Source of the DNA: Holacanthus passer
Taxonomy: Eukaryota; Chordata; Actinopteri; Pomacanthidae
DNA: 64,000 bases
Direction: 5' to 3'
Assembly: GCA_025331565.1 (NCBI GenBank)
Contig: JAFREQ010000040.1
Coordinates: 6,139,001-6,203,000, forward strand
Shown in pieces: positions 27,059 through 38,597 of this stretch. Positions within the stretch are counted from its first letter, which is position 1, and each line of letters begins with the position of its first letter. The notes under the pieces are model-generated. The model was not told the DNA's origin. It made no database searches and saw only the letters and a program-made list of their open reading frames with translations. The translations under genes were made by a program, and so were the position numbers.

Positions 27059-27872
27059 GAGACGAGTCGGGCAACAGCTGCAGCCGCGATGCGTCTTCAT
27101 CATAGATGCCGCGATGCGGAGCCGAGGTGTTTCTGCAGCAGGACCAACTGGCGTAGGAGAAACATAGAAACTGCCATCGAGTTTGCAAGCTATCCAACCA
27201 AAAAGCTTACCAGTGATACCCTAACCTCTGAGGCGGACAGGAACCCGAGGCGCAGGTACCAGATTTCAAGCTCCAGCGTGACCCCAACTTGGGAACTGGC
27301 TAACCTGGAGGAGGTCAGGGGGAAACCCAGCACTGCTACCTCCCCCCCGCCACCACCAGACCACTTGATATGCTCACCAGTTACCTCTCTGCAGCTTCTG
27401 TCTTGCCTATCCTCAATCAGCCCTTTAGAATGAATGACTACCGCTCCACTGGTTTCGCTTAGTGCGCCCATTGTGTATAAGTCTGGTTTTGTTGGAAGGC
27501 CTGAGATGGAAAGAGGGCGTGCAGTGGTGTTGATTATCAGGTATCCGCTTGGATAACATATTAAGGCTTTCCCATTGGACTAATAGGTCATAGGCTGTCA
27601 TGGCTCTCATGCATAAGGCCTTAGGCTTGCGTGGAGCGATGCAGTGCATTGTGGGAGTGGACAGCCTCACAAGACTAAACATGTTCTCTAATGGTGTTCA
27701 TTTATTTTCACCTTTTGTGTTGCCGCAGTAGGCGCATATGTTGCAGAGCTACATTTTTAATAATGTTGGAATATTCACCAGACACCTTCTTTGCCTGCAG
27801 CTTTACAGTCAGCAAATATTTTGTGAACCCTGCTCATGCTTATGTTTGTGTCTGCGTATCTTTTACATGTAG

Positions 27873-28033
27873 GCACCGAGAGGCACGAGCTGACCTCCTG
27901 GATGAGTTTCAACTCCATCTTCAGGTTCTTCAGTGAGGTCCTGGAGGTGAAAGAGGATGAGGAGGCGGAGGAGACCTCCAACACTGTCACCACGCGCAGC
28001 AGCTCCCTCAAAAGCAAACACCAAGATTTATAG
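27873..28033 (+). CDS. fam172a: fam172a (ARB2A, Arb2-domain protein) terminal coding exon
   Basis: This exon encodes the last ~53 residues of FAM172A/ARB2A, beginning GTERHELTSW and ending SKHQDL before TAG at 28031-28033. The family C-terminus has the matching GTDRHELTSWKSF and IFKFF blocks, so the identification rests on a strong short match. The acceptor is tttacatgtAG (27871-27872). The exon starts in phase 1: its first two bases complete a Gly codon whose first G comes from the upstream exon. An acidic run (KEDEEAEE) precedes a basic Ser/Thr-rich tail. The family carries an Arb2 alpha/beta-hydrolase-like domain, related to fission-yeast Arb2, which acts with Argonaute. In vertebrates FAM172A has been linked to AGO2 and alternative splicing. 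The domain itself is outside the window. The terminal HQDL resembles a KDEL-type tail, but its use is unproven. The exon converges on nr2f1a. Confidence 0.92.
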
Positions 28034-28920
28034 AAGACCGACAAAAATGACTTGGAACGAGAGGAGAGGGAGAGAGGTGGCGAGGAATCAGACGGGCCAA
28101 ATGCAGAAAGGGAGGCTAAGGTTCCAGATCCTCTCTGCTATTTTCTTTCCTCTTTCTCCCTTTTTAACCTCCCTCCATCTCTCTTCCCTCACTCCTCTCC
28201 CCGAGTGTCATTTCTCCCTCGCAGCCCTCCCTGGCTCTGCACACACATACCCTTGTTGTTGAAAGAGACAAGAGTACAGGGTCACCGTGTATACATCACA
28301 ATAACGTTTTGCATTACTTCTAGATGAGCGCAACTGTCAAAGCAATATGGGCCTGAGTGTTAGCGCTTCCCGTGGGCTGTGGCCTGGCTGCGGGTACGGG
28401 CCACGGCAGCAGAGATTAAGGCTGACAGGCGCTGTGCACAATGCGCCGTGGTGCACCTCTAATTGTCCTGACATCAGCCTGAACTGAGCTAATGCCCCGC
28501 CTGCCCTCCAGTCTGCACTGCTCAGTCTCTCCCTCCTCTCCCTCTTCCCCCCCGGTCCTAAAGCCTGAGCTGCTTACCCCGAAATCAGCTCATGCTGTAT
28601 GGTATCTCTTGCTAAGGCTCAATATCATTTCAACCTGATTAGTGCCCTTCTTTTTTTTTTTTTTTTTTAAGCCTTTACTCACAGCAAATGTTTTTTATCA
28701 AGAGCAAACACGCACTCTTTAACTGGTGACCATTTGTTTTGTTTTAACAAAGGGTGTTGTTTTTATGACTTCTTCATTCTCTAACTCCTCCGCACATGCA
28801 GTCAGCTTTAAGACCTGACTTTTCTCATTCAGCTTTGTGTAAAATGTGGTTCTAACCCGTGCCATATATTTCTGGGAATGCTGTGCTCATAATAAAAGAA
28901 AGCTTTTTTTTTTTTTTTTT
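28034..28920 (+). terminator. fam172a: fam172a 3' UTR and candidate polyadenylation site
   Basis: After the stop codon there is a pyrimidine-rich stretch and a GC-rich block. A canonical AATAAA lies at 28891-28896, about 860 nt past the stop, followed at once by a 17-nt T run (28904-28920) that could serve as the U-rich downstream element. A second AATAAA is at 29150-29155. Which signal is used cannot be told from sequence alone. The block 28340-28520 is GC-balanced and could be conserved UTR sequence. Confidence 0.5.
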
Positions 28921-31196
28921 AATTTCTCAACTTTGAGCTAAATTTGAATGCAATGTCTCATACACACATTCACACTATATGATTTTTAATATGAAGCCAA
29001 TACTTCTCAGAGCTGTAACTGTTTACTTTAGTACATCTCTAAACCTGAGTCCATCTCTCTGTGTTTATTATAAATATATCTTTTTTTTTTTTTTTTCAAT
29101 TTGATATCCATGAAATTGATGCCTCCGGATGATTGAATGTGATGAAACAAATAAAACAAACACAACCTGTGCTGAATATGGAAAAAAATCAGGACACTGA
29201 GCATATTTAAAATTACTTAAAGTCGAGCATCAGAATGGGTTTGAGGGATGTCTCATTTTAACAGGAGCCAGAAGTCAGCTCACAACACTCATAAAGCCTC
29301 AATATATCGCCTTACACATGTCAGGAAATCCGAGATTTCAATATTATTCTAAGCCTGAATGATATTTCCTTAGATGCTGGAGTAACATATCTATTCTTTC
29401 CCCCTTTTTTCCCTCCATCAAAGTACTCTTCTTGTGTACTTAGAAGTGACAAAGTCAGCTCCTGCTCAGCTGCACATAATCTGACTATGTGACACAAACA
29501 TGATAAAAATTTTTCCACAGGGCTGGTGCGTTTTATAAACCACTCAAGGCTTAATGGAATACATTTCTAATGTGTCGTGACATTAGTAAAAACTCACACC
29601 GGATACTAAATCTTATGATACCTTAGACACATTCTCAAATATATACTTTTTTTTTTTTTTTTTAACTTCAAATACTTACCATTGTTTAACTTTTACACTG
29701 TGAAATCCTGCCTCTCCTGCCTACCCTGTGTATGGTTTAAGGCTTTTGTGGATTATCTTTCTGCTGTAATGAGACAACTGTGGCTGATGGTTGCAGGCCT
29801 AATTTCCTTTTAATTTGATTCAGATCTCTCCAGGTTTCAGCAAAGAAGTTGGCTTATTATTTGATTTGATGAGTTTCCTTTCGAGATACCGTTGCTCATC
29901 TTTCTGCTTTTCAGCTACAATCAGTTCATTTTTCACTCCATAATTTGTATATTGTTGCCTTAGGAATAAACAAGACTCTCTTCACTGTTTTTAATAATAT
30001 CCAGCAAGCCATATGTGAATGGAACTAAAGATGTAAGAGCAGCCTAAATCCAAAGCACAGCCTGCAAATAAAAGGGGACTAATTTTGCCAATTGCTCTTG
30101 AAGACATTATTTTTTGCAGATGGTTTATATGTTGTATTGGTTTAAGGAACACGCCTATTTTGTTTTATCACAGTAGAAGCCTTTGGATTTTATGACACCA
30201 CAAGTCTCCTGCCAGGTCACATATTTTTCTTATATTCTCAAATGTTTGTCTCATTCTCTTTTGATCCATTTTGGTTTGTCTTTAAAAATGATTTTCTGCA
30301 ACACAGTAATTTCTGTACTTTTACATGATTGATTTTTTTTGTAATTAACCTATTAAACCCAAAAGCAAATAAAATGAACTTTTGCGTCTTTTTATTTAAA
30401 CTGTAATATTTTACTATTTCATTGTTGACTTATGCTGCATTTTTTCCCCCCGTTTTGCTTTTTTTTTTATTTCCTCGTGTTTTTTTCTCTCTCTAATCCT
30501 CTGAAGTATTTTACTGATGCCGGTGCAGAAAAGCGCACTTTTAAGATCCTGTGGAGAGAAAAAAAAAAATAGAAAGTCAGGTGCGATTGCAAAGAGAGAC
30601 ATGGAGATGTGGCCCCGAGTGCAAAGTGGGTGCAGAGGGACGAGAAAGTCGAGCAGCAAGTGAAAAATGACCTGACTCATCATCTCACATGACATCTATG
30701 AAATCCAAGCGAGGAGGAAGAGCAACTGACCTTCATCTGCTGCAACACGGTCAAACAGCGTTTAGTGGCTTTTTGTCCAGTTTCAAACTTTATTTCATGC
30801 TGCTTTTTTTTCTTTTCTTTTAAACGATTAAAGGGTTGAAAATTTAAAACCTGTCTTACAGGTCAGGCTCCACTGAAAGAGAGCAAGATCATTAAAGTAG
30901 TAAGTAGGTAAGTAAGAAGTGTGTCAAAAGGAAAACAAACTATAAACAGTAATTCCCCTCTTTTTGGTCATTAATTTTGGCAAAGTGAGCCCCCTCCCCT
31001 CCCTCCCTCCTTCCTCCTCCAACTCAGCGAGGTTTTACAGCATCATTTGTTTTCACACGGTGAAACCGATCAGGTCATTAAACGCCCCCTCAATAAATCT
31101 TTAGAAATCTTTTCCATTAACCCCTGAACAACAAGTGGAACCAGGCGAGTCCCCCTCACACCGTGTCAGGCCGCTGATTAAAGAGAGGCATTCAAT

Positions 31197-31222
31197 CACA
31201 CACACACACACACACACACACA
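31197..31222 (+). repeat. (CA)n microsatellite
   Basis: About 13 CA units. Confidence 0.9.
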
Positions 31223-32388
31223 ACTTTCTGTCTTCAAAAGTGCGTTCAGAACTTCCTCAGGACAAAACTGTCTCTTCTGTGATGTTCAGTGAAAATCTCT
31301 TGTATTGTCTGGCTTTAATTAAATAACCTGCCTTCTGTCCAAAGCAGTGATGCTGTGGTCGCCTGCCATAAATTATGACCTCCAGTCAGTGATCATCAAA
31401 GACAGACGACTAACACACACAGAAATAAATTACAGATTGAGCCAGGAATTATTTTCTGCCTCCAGACTTGTTCACTATCTAAGACGCGCGTGGTTTTGCA
31501 GATTATACATTAAAAGTTGTGCAAAGTAACTTTAATGTTTGGATCTTTCAATTTCGTTTCAAATGTATGAACTTCTCTCTAAAGCTGAATTTGAGCATCT
31601 GTGATCCAGTTTCTGTGAGTAAATAAAACTAATTCATCCTAAAGTGAGTTTTTTTCCCCCCACATGGATCACTCCTGCATCACAAGACAGAGACACACCT
31701 AAAAGTTCCCGGATCCCCTGCAACAGACCGCCTGATCCGTCTGGCTTGAAGTTAGTGCAGCGTGTGAATGTATAATAGGTATGACTGATTTGATTATAGG
31801 TTTCACTCTCCCTGCTATTGTCGTCAGCTCAGGGTACAGACACATACAGACAGCCCCGCACTGAATCATATCAGCTACAGAAAATAACATCAGCTGCGGA
31901 GCTTTGGGATGAAATCCAGCCGGATGGGGGGTCCGTGCTGTAATGTTAGATCCTGGAGGAGTGGGGTGGGCTGGGCTGGGTGGGGTCCTCCACGTGAAGA
32001 AGTTGGGGTGCTGCCACCGCCTGATATTTCAATTTTTACTTTTAAGAGAGTTGTTGTCACGCCTGCTTGCTCCAGCCTGCTCTGATATGCACAACATCCC
32101 TGCAGAAGATGAACTCTTTCCAAAGGAACCAGGCATTAGGGAAAGTTGGAATGTCACCCCTCTGACAGCCCCCCTCACACACACACGCACACACACACAC
32201 ACAAAACACGCACACTCTCTCCTTCAGCACTCCTCCAGCGGATCACTGTCAGATCACTATTTGCATAATTATATGCTCAGCTCAGAAGAGAAAACTAACC
32301 CCCAAATTTTACGGGTCAACTAACTGCAACAATCAATGTTTTATCGGCTATACTAAAGGAAAAAATGTCTTTAACAATCACGGTGGAG

Positions 32389-32391
<3 letters not shown>

Positions 32392-32423
<32 letters not shown>

Positions 32424-32628
32424 GTCGCCCCTTCTCTCCATCAATTCAATTCAATTACTTTATTGGCATGACTGCTTATCAGAAACAATATTTCCAAAGC
32501 AGTTTAAAAAATGTAAATTCACCCCCCACCCCTGCCTGAAAAAAGACCCCCCCCCCCCCCCCCCCTCTCCCCCTCCCTCCCTCTCTCTCTCTCTCTCTCT
32601 CTCCTCTGTCTCTCTCTCTCTCTCTCAG
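32392..32628 (+). repeat. Polypyrimidine cluster: (CT)n, 19-nt poly-C, (CT)n
   Basis: (CT)n at 32392-32420, poly-C at 32547-32565 and further (CT)n to 32628, with unique sequence between. Long C and CT runs can form triplex or i-motif structures. Confidence 0.9.
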
Positions 32629-33747
32629 TACGTGAGCAAATACTTTTTCATCTATTGACTGAGGAGGGGGTGTCTGGCTTAAGCTTGGAGGTGCATTCAA
32701 GATTGTATCCCTTCTTCCCTTCCTCCCCTTTCCTGCCCCTCTTTCTCTCTATACTGTGTTTTTCCTCTTGCAGAAGAGCTCTTTAATATCAGGCCTGTAT
32801 ACCAGAGCGCAGGACTCACTGGCCGTGGTTTCGTTAGACATCATTACATATTCATTGACTTGCAGAGAAACCATTTAATCCAGTGGAAACAACTCCTCTT
32901 CAATCGCCCCTCTCTCCCTCTCTCTTTCTCCTTCTCTATTCTAATAAGGACTCGCAGGCTGAGACAACACACACATCACACTGAGGAGAGAGTGTGTGTG
33001 ACTGGGCTTTATTCTGCAGGGGGCAGGGGAGGTGAAGCTCTGCTGGAAGATGCGGGTCTGGGCACAGGTGTTGCACCAAGAGGGGTCCCCAATGTGGGGT
33101 GCTGGGCCCCTTAAGGGTCCCCATAGAAACATGCAAATATATACTTTAATTTTTATCTGCTCCTGTGCAAAATATGAGGATGCACAGCTGCAGGAAAACA
33201 ATGATGGAGTTTAAAAAAAAAGTTAATAAAACTCGTGCAGTAATAGGAGCTTCCTCTACTACACATACACAAACATATAGGATGACCCTCCATTCTTCTA
33301 CCTGTGCTCTCACCTGTCTGGGAGCTCCTATGAAAAAAGACCATCTTAACCATAATGTGTGCAAATATGCAAAGCAAATCCACCATCCCAGCAAAAAAAC
33401 AGCAATTCCCCAGGTTGTTATAAGAAGAGACCCCCACTCTTTAGAAACCCACCAAGACACACAACCGGGCTGAAGCCCCTAGAACACAGAATATTCTCGT
33501 GGTATTTTCTTTGCTGTCTAATGCTTCTAAGTAGCCCCTACATCAGCAGCGTGGCCTAATGTGTGTGTGCTTGAGGATGCTGGCATATAATACTCGGATT
33601 GTGGGACAGCTGTTGGCAGAGCCGTTTTACGGTGTTCAGTCCATTTGGCTTTAATAGCAGCTTTCAGGCGGACCGCTACTCTATCCCCTCACCGCCCCCT
33701 CAATTACACCTCCTCTGATACTCTGCTGGCCTAAAGACTCCTGCAGT

Positions 33748-33771
33748 AAAAAAAAAAAAAAAAAAAAAAAA
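33748..33771 (+). repeat. Poly-A tract, 24 nt
   Basis: Uninterrupted A run, with no retroposon body recognised upstream. Confidence 0.9.
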
Positions 33772-33839
33772 CACCCTCTGAAATGCAATACATTTGAAGA
33801 ATGGGCTCTGACTTTTAAAGATTTGGGGCTGTGCTCGGA

Positions 33840-34030
33840 TGATTTCAGGGGAGCAGTGTGAGGTGATGGAGGAGGGAGGAGAGGAAGTCAGCTCATTGGC
33901 CTGGTTTAACAGGCCACCGACGACTTACTGGGGAAAATTGGTCATTTTTTTTTGTGTGTCCTGATGAATGGCAGCTGAGATGAAGGCAGGCCTGTGATCG
34001 GGGCCTTTCTCAGGCTGTAAAACGCGACTG
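33840..34030. promoter_or_regulatory. Candidate conserved non-coding element
   Basis: Unique sequence with CTCATTGGCCTGG (CCAAT-type), TTAACAGGCC and TGAATGGCAGCTGAGATG (E-box). It sits between a 24-nt poly-A run and a (GT)n tract. No ORF shows family similarity. Confidence 0.25.
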
Positions 34031-34123
34031 GATATGTGAAAACTTAAGAGCAGTAATGTGTGTTATTTAGCACTCTGTAATTTGTCAAATTTCAAATATC
34101 ACGTGGACAAATGCCAGTTTTAA

Positions 34124-34199
34124 TGTGTGTGTGTGTGTGTGTGTGTTCTTTTGCCTTTTTCTAAAATATGCACACTTAACCAAAAAAAAAAAAAAAAAA
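34124..34199 (+). repeat. (GT)n followed by poly-A
   Basis: GT units at 34124-34146 and an A run at 34182-34199. Confidence 0.9.
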
Positions 34200-35202
34200 G
34201 AACGTAAGAAAGAAAAACTTTTATTGTGATGTGTGTCTCCTCGTATTTCTTCATAACACACACACAAAAAGTTTGGAAGCTTAAATTTACAGCTCTCACA
34301 TCTCAAACTCGACCCTAAATTACTCCCAAGTTTATTTATTATATATATATTTTTAATTTTCCAGCGAGTTAACTGAAAGGCCTTTAAAAGTTTTCCATCG
34401 ATTTAAATGGTGCAAAAGTTGTAACAGGACCAATTATTGATCACGAATAAAAAAATGCACATGAACTTTTTTTCCTATGAGTAAATACTGAAATTGATGT
34501 TTATACTTATATTTAAATGATACCAACTAAACACACCGTGCTAAAATATTAAAATAATTTGTATAATGTTATAAACCAGACAATAGATTCCTTATTTTAA
34601 GACGTAAATGTAATATATAAAACTAATGTGTATGATGCATCTTAACAGGAAACCAACAAAATTAATTTCACTAAAACGAAAAAAAAAAACATTTAATGAT
34701 TTCATAATAATCTTTTGTCATAAAAGATGCATGTGTGATATTTTAATAGACATAATTATTTAAAAAAACACCAATTACACGATAAAAATATGAATCAAAA
34801 AAGGAAGTTTATAGTAAAGATTGTGCATCAGATCATCTTAAAATAAAATATAATATATATTCAGTCTTTATGGGATTTTATTTATAGTCTTTTCAAAGTT
34901 TTCTGAGAGTTTGTCCGGAAAAAGAAAAGTGGACTTTTCATCGCAAAGTGGCTTTTAGTCTTTTTTCTGTGGAGGAAAAAAAAAAAAGATCAATTCTCCT
35001 TATAAACCTTTTTATTAACACTAACAAGAGCTCCAGAAAATTTACTGTCATCAATGAGCAACAATGAGGAGCACAGTCTCATTTTTGAAGCGACCGGAAT
35101 AAATCGAAGGAGGTCGACTGTGTGTGAAACAATATTTTCTTGCACTTAAAGCAACGAAATAATGAGGTATTTCCAGAAATCCTTCAAGTCTAATCCTCCC
35201 TG

Positions 35203-35238
35203 AATCGATATCGCATCGGAGTTGGGGAGATATCGATT
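35203..35238. repeat. Inverted pair of AATCGATATC words
   Basis: AATCGATATC (35203-35212) and GATATCGATT (35229-35238), a perfect 10-bp inverted repeat with a 16-nt spacer. Each arm contains ATCGAT, a CUX/ONECUT-type core. It lies 31 bp from the TIR element at 35270. Confidence 0.75.
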
Positions 35239-35269
35239 AGCTGGCTGTTGGAGAAAAGGCCTTGACTTA

Positions 35270-35632
35270 CACTGCAAAACAATGCAGCTTTTAAATGAAT
35301 CACCAGCCTCATATTTCTCTTAATTCTTTTCATAAAAACGTGCAAAGTTTATTACATCTTAAAGAGTCAAATGAGCCAATATTTCCATCTTAATTATCAC
35401 GTGTTCTGCAAATATCGTTTGGTTAAATATGTTTTTGAAATAATGTGAAATAATCCCACAACATCAAAGAAGAAGTGGGTGATTCTGATTTCTTTAAAAA
35501 GTTGATTTGAAGTGAAATTATCTCCACTTTAAGATTCTTTTTACACCTTTAGAAAAAAAAAACATTAAATAAAGTTCAACACAGACTGAAAACTGTGTTA
35601 AAGCAGCTGTTTTTTGGGGGTTTTTTGCAGTG
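35270..35632. mobile_element. Short TIR element (MITE-like, CACTGCAAAA termini), 363 bp
   Basis: The left end CACTGCAAAACA and the right end TTTTTTGCAGTG form inverted repeats of about 11-12 bp. Length and ends match the copy at 60811-61166. The interior is AT-rich and has no coding capacity. The two internal sequences are not obviously alike by eye, so they may be different subfamilies or older, diverged copies. No target-site duplication was found. Confidence 0.5.
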
Positions 35633-35760
35633 CAGCTCCTGAACTAAACCCCTCTGTGAACCATCGTCTTCTCTCTTTTGGGTTTAAAAATCTGTGGAAA
35701 AAAAGAAAGAAAGAAGTGCAACGCGATATTAAATCACACATTATAGATGAGTTTCATCAT

Positions 35761-35930
35761 GTGCACGCAGCCCTCCGAGGATAAACACGGCGGCGCGTGC
35801 GCTGAGAATAAGATCCGAGTTATTACCAGTGAGGCAGCGGCCTTTCACTGGCATCCTCATTACATCCAGCCCAAAAAGAGATGAAGGTCTAAATGAAGTT
35901 ATTGCCATCCAATGAACTCAAATTAGCCGG
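35761..35930. promoter_or_regulatory. Candidate conserved non-coding element
   Basis: A sudden switch from AT-rich DNA to GC-balanced unique sequence with several CpGs (CACGGCGGCGCGTGCGC), AATTAGCCGGGCC and CCATGACAGACAGC (TALE-type TGACAG). It lies just left of a GGAGG-rich tract. Conservation is untested. Confidence 0.3.
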
Positions 35931-36238
35931 GCCACACCATGACAGACAGCTCGGATGCAGAGAGGAGGGGGAGGAGGGGGGGAGGAGGGGGAGATATAGG
36001 TGTTGGCAGGTGTATTTTTGATGTGCATTTCATGGTTTGCAAGGCCCCTTAAGTGAAGTTGGGTTCATTTTGAATCTCCGTGGTTAAGCGAGTTAATATA
36101 CTTGTGTTATTAAAGGGCCTGCAGTCACCTTGCACCCCCCACCCACTCTCCCTCCCTCTTCCTCCCCCCTCCTCACCCCCCCACATCCCGACTAGACTTT
36201 GTTCCCATTTATTTCATTTCTTTATCAGCCATTCAAAT

Positions 36239-36242
<4 letters not shown>

Positions 36243-36281
<39 letters not shown>
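36243..36281 (+). repeat. (CT)n microsatellite
   Basis: About 19 CT units. Confidence 0.95.
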
Positions 36282-36284
<3 letters not shown>

Positions 36285-36446
36285 CTCATTGTGTTCTCTA
36301 CCTGAGTCAGCAGGGAGGATGAAAAGAGGAGAGTTTGACGGAGGGAGGACAGGAGGAAGGGCTGGTTTGACACGCGGGGAGGGAGACAGAGGCGATGATA
36401 GGGGGAGTTGAGTGAATTTACCTGCTCCTCCGGTGGCGAGCTGACT

Positions 36447-36448
<2 letters not shown>

Positions 36449-36479
<31 letters not shown>
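36449..36479 (+). repeat. (GT)n microsatellite
   Basis: About 15 GT units. Confidence 0.95.
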
Positions 36480-36481
<2 letters not shown>

Positions 36482-37489
36482 GTTAACGACACAGCGGCCA
36501 ACTCTACTTTATTGCTGTTTATCCCTGCAGCCAAAGCTGTCAGGCGGTGACAGATTGGCAGCATCTCTAATCAGTGCCCTCTTCTCTCTGAGATCCCCCC
36601 TCAACTCATTCACTGCTGATCTCTCACAAACCGACTGCCACTAATGGCATTTATTCTATTGTTCATATATATATATAATGCACCTATAGATAAAGTGCAA
36701 CTCTTCATTTTTACTATTGAGCAATGGCGATTATTTTATTATATCTTTCATTATTTAGTCTTGAATGACATGCAAAGAGTATTTGAAAATCTAGTCGTAT
36801 TATTAGAAATAACAACAAAGAAATGGAGTTAAAACATACAAATTTAAAGCTTTTTTAATGTTGCAAAACGTCACAACTTCAGCCACAACAGATGATTTGT
36901 TATTTTCTTTACAAACAACTATTTGTCTGATTGCAATAAAAAAAAACGTGTCCAATTAAAACTCGAATATTTTCTATATTCTGCTGAATCTGTAACAAAT
37001 TAAATGCAGCTCATTTCAGACCAAAAAGAAAATAAGTTAATGACGGTGTTTGATCTGAAAATTACAAATAAAAGTATTTATTTTTTGCATTTTGTGCATC
37101 AAAAAGAAACACGAATCATCATATTCTTTGATGTCTTCGTGATGAAAAGCACATTGCTCGTGTTTGTGATCGTGCAACCTTTTACTCCACAGCAATATTT
37201 ATTATAAACATTTAAAGCATTATAATAACATTTCAATACATTATCCAGAAATACATCCTAAACTTTCAACCTTCCATAACAGAAACCCATGTATTTTTTT
37301 TATTATAAACTAAGATGTGTGTGTGTTTGACAGTGTGTGTGTGTCAGTGGGTGTTGATATTCCTCACACACAGATAAATGAAGCCTGTCGAATAAATCGG
37401 CCACCACAAGAACTTCAAGTGCTGGGGAAAAAAAAAAAAAAGTCTATAAAAGCAGGACATCCAACCTCCAACTGGCCGAGTGTCACGCA

Positions 37490-37850
37490 GGGCCCCGCAG
37501 AATAACACTGGACCTGAAGCTATATTTCACTTAGAGCTTCAATGGGATTGGTGCTTATCTCGCCAACACAGCGCTGCTGACCTGTAGGCTGCTGCATCAG
37601 AGCTGTGTGTTTGTGTTGAGGTGTTGACCTGTCAGGGGGGACTTGTTAGGACTTTAACTCCGACTGCTGGCGGTCTCCAGACATCCGGGGGTGGCATCGA
37701 TTTGAAACTTGTCCTGTCTAATTTGATGATAACATCCAGCCTGGCCCGCCGCAGCACCATGGACAGCGCACTGTCTTGACCTTGCCTTGCTATCAAATTA
37801 CCCCCGTCTGGGCCACGGTGGGAGCCCAGCACCAAGTTTACTATAGGCTG
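37490..37850. promoter_or_regulatory. Candidate conserved non-coding element downstream of nr2f1a
   Basis: A GC-balanced, non-repetitive block between AT-rich DNA and a (GA)n tract. It holds ATCGATTTGAAAC, CTAATTTGATGATAA and TATCAAATTACCCC words that resemble homeodomain, TALE and SOX/TCF sites. No frame shows coding character. Confidence 0.3.
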
Positions 37851-37851
37851 A

Positions 37852-37854
<3 letters not shown>

Positions 37855-37905
<51 letters not shown>
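37855..37905 (+). repeat. (AG)n microsatellite
   Basis: About 25 AG units. Confidence 0.95.
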
Positions 37906-37909
<4 letters not shown>

Positions 37910-38209
37910 CTTCTTTCACCAAAGACAAATCTTCTCTGAAGCCTGTGCTTACACTCTGTAATACTGTGGTAAATCAAGGAGGAGGCTGGTGGTTTACATT
38001 GGCTGTTGCTCCAACCGCCTATGTAAACAATACTCAGTTACATTTACACAAAGACCTTATTCCATGCTTCTTTTTTTTTCTTCTTCCATCCATGCATCCT
38101 CATGTCTTCCTGCAGTTTAATGCCACCTAGTATTCTGCTAACTGGATTTCAAACTGAACTTATTTACCTGTATGTAAGAAGTGAGGGTCACCTATTATAA
38201 TGTAAGCAT

Positions 38210-38597
38210 TTGCAGTAGTAGAGGAAGTACTCAGAGTCTTTACTTATACTGCAAAAGTAAAAGTCCTGCATTGAAAATGTTAGTAAAAGTACATGAGTAT
38301 TGCTAGTAAAATGTGCTCAAAGTATCAAAAGTAAAAGTACTCTTTATTCAGAAAAAATGGCACCTCTGAGTGATACTGTAATATATTAAATTATTGCATT
38401 ATATGAATTAATGTGTAAGCTGGATTTTACTGTTATAGTTGGTTGAGGTGGAGCTCATTTAACTGTTTAATGTACTGTTGAATAGTTTCATCTATGTTTT
38501 GTAAACCTATTCTATGTTTTGTATGTGAAGTAATTCAAGCTGTCAAATAAATGTAGTGGAGTAAAAAGTACAACATTTCTCTCAGTTACATTCATCC
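38210..38597 (+). repeat. Copy of a dispersed teleost repeat rich in AAGTAAAAGTAC words
   Basis: The segment contains GAAGTACTCAGAG, AAAAGTCCTGCATT, AAAGTATCAAAAGTAAAAGT, GGTTGAGGTGGAGCT and AAATGTAGTGGAGTAAAAAGT in this order. I recognise this order from a very abundant repeat family of acanthomorph fishes. The copy appears truncated at the 3' end relative to the form I remember. It is probably a non-autonomous DNA transposon, but the class is not certain. Confidence 0.7.

Larger units (their letters stand above)
1..27872 (+). other. fam172a: fam172a intron (probably the last intron, 5' part outside the window)
   Basis: This stretch lies upstream, on the coding strand, of the recognisable fam172a last coding exon, which begins at an AG acceptor (27871-27872). 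I looked for the preceding exon, whose family sequence contains NVWHQEAGK and a cysteine/tryptophan-rich block, and found nothing like it on the plus strand, so it is probably off the left edge. The region holds microsatellites, homopolymers, one TIR element (16006-16278) and several blocks of balanced composition rich in homeobox and POU-like words. Open frames here are mostly (CA)n, (GT)n or pyrimidine-tract artefacts. What is seen is the lack of recognisable exons; that all of it is one intron is inferred. Confidence 0.6.
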
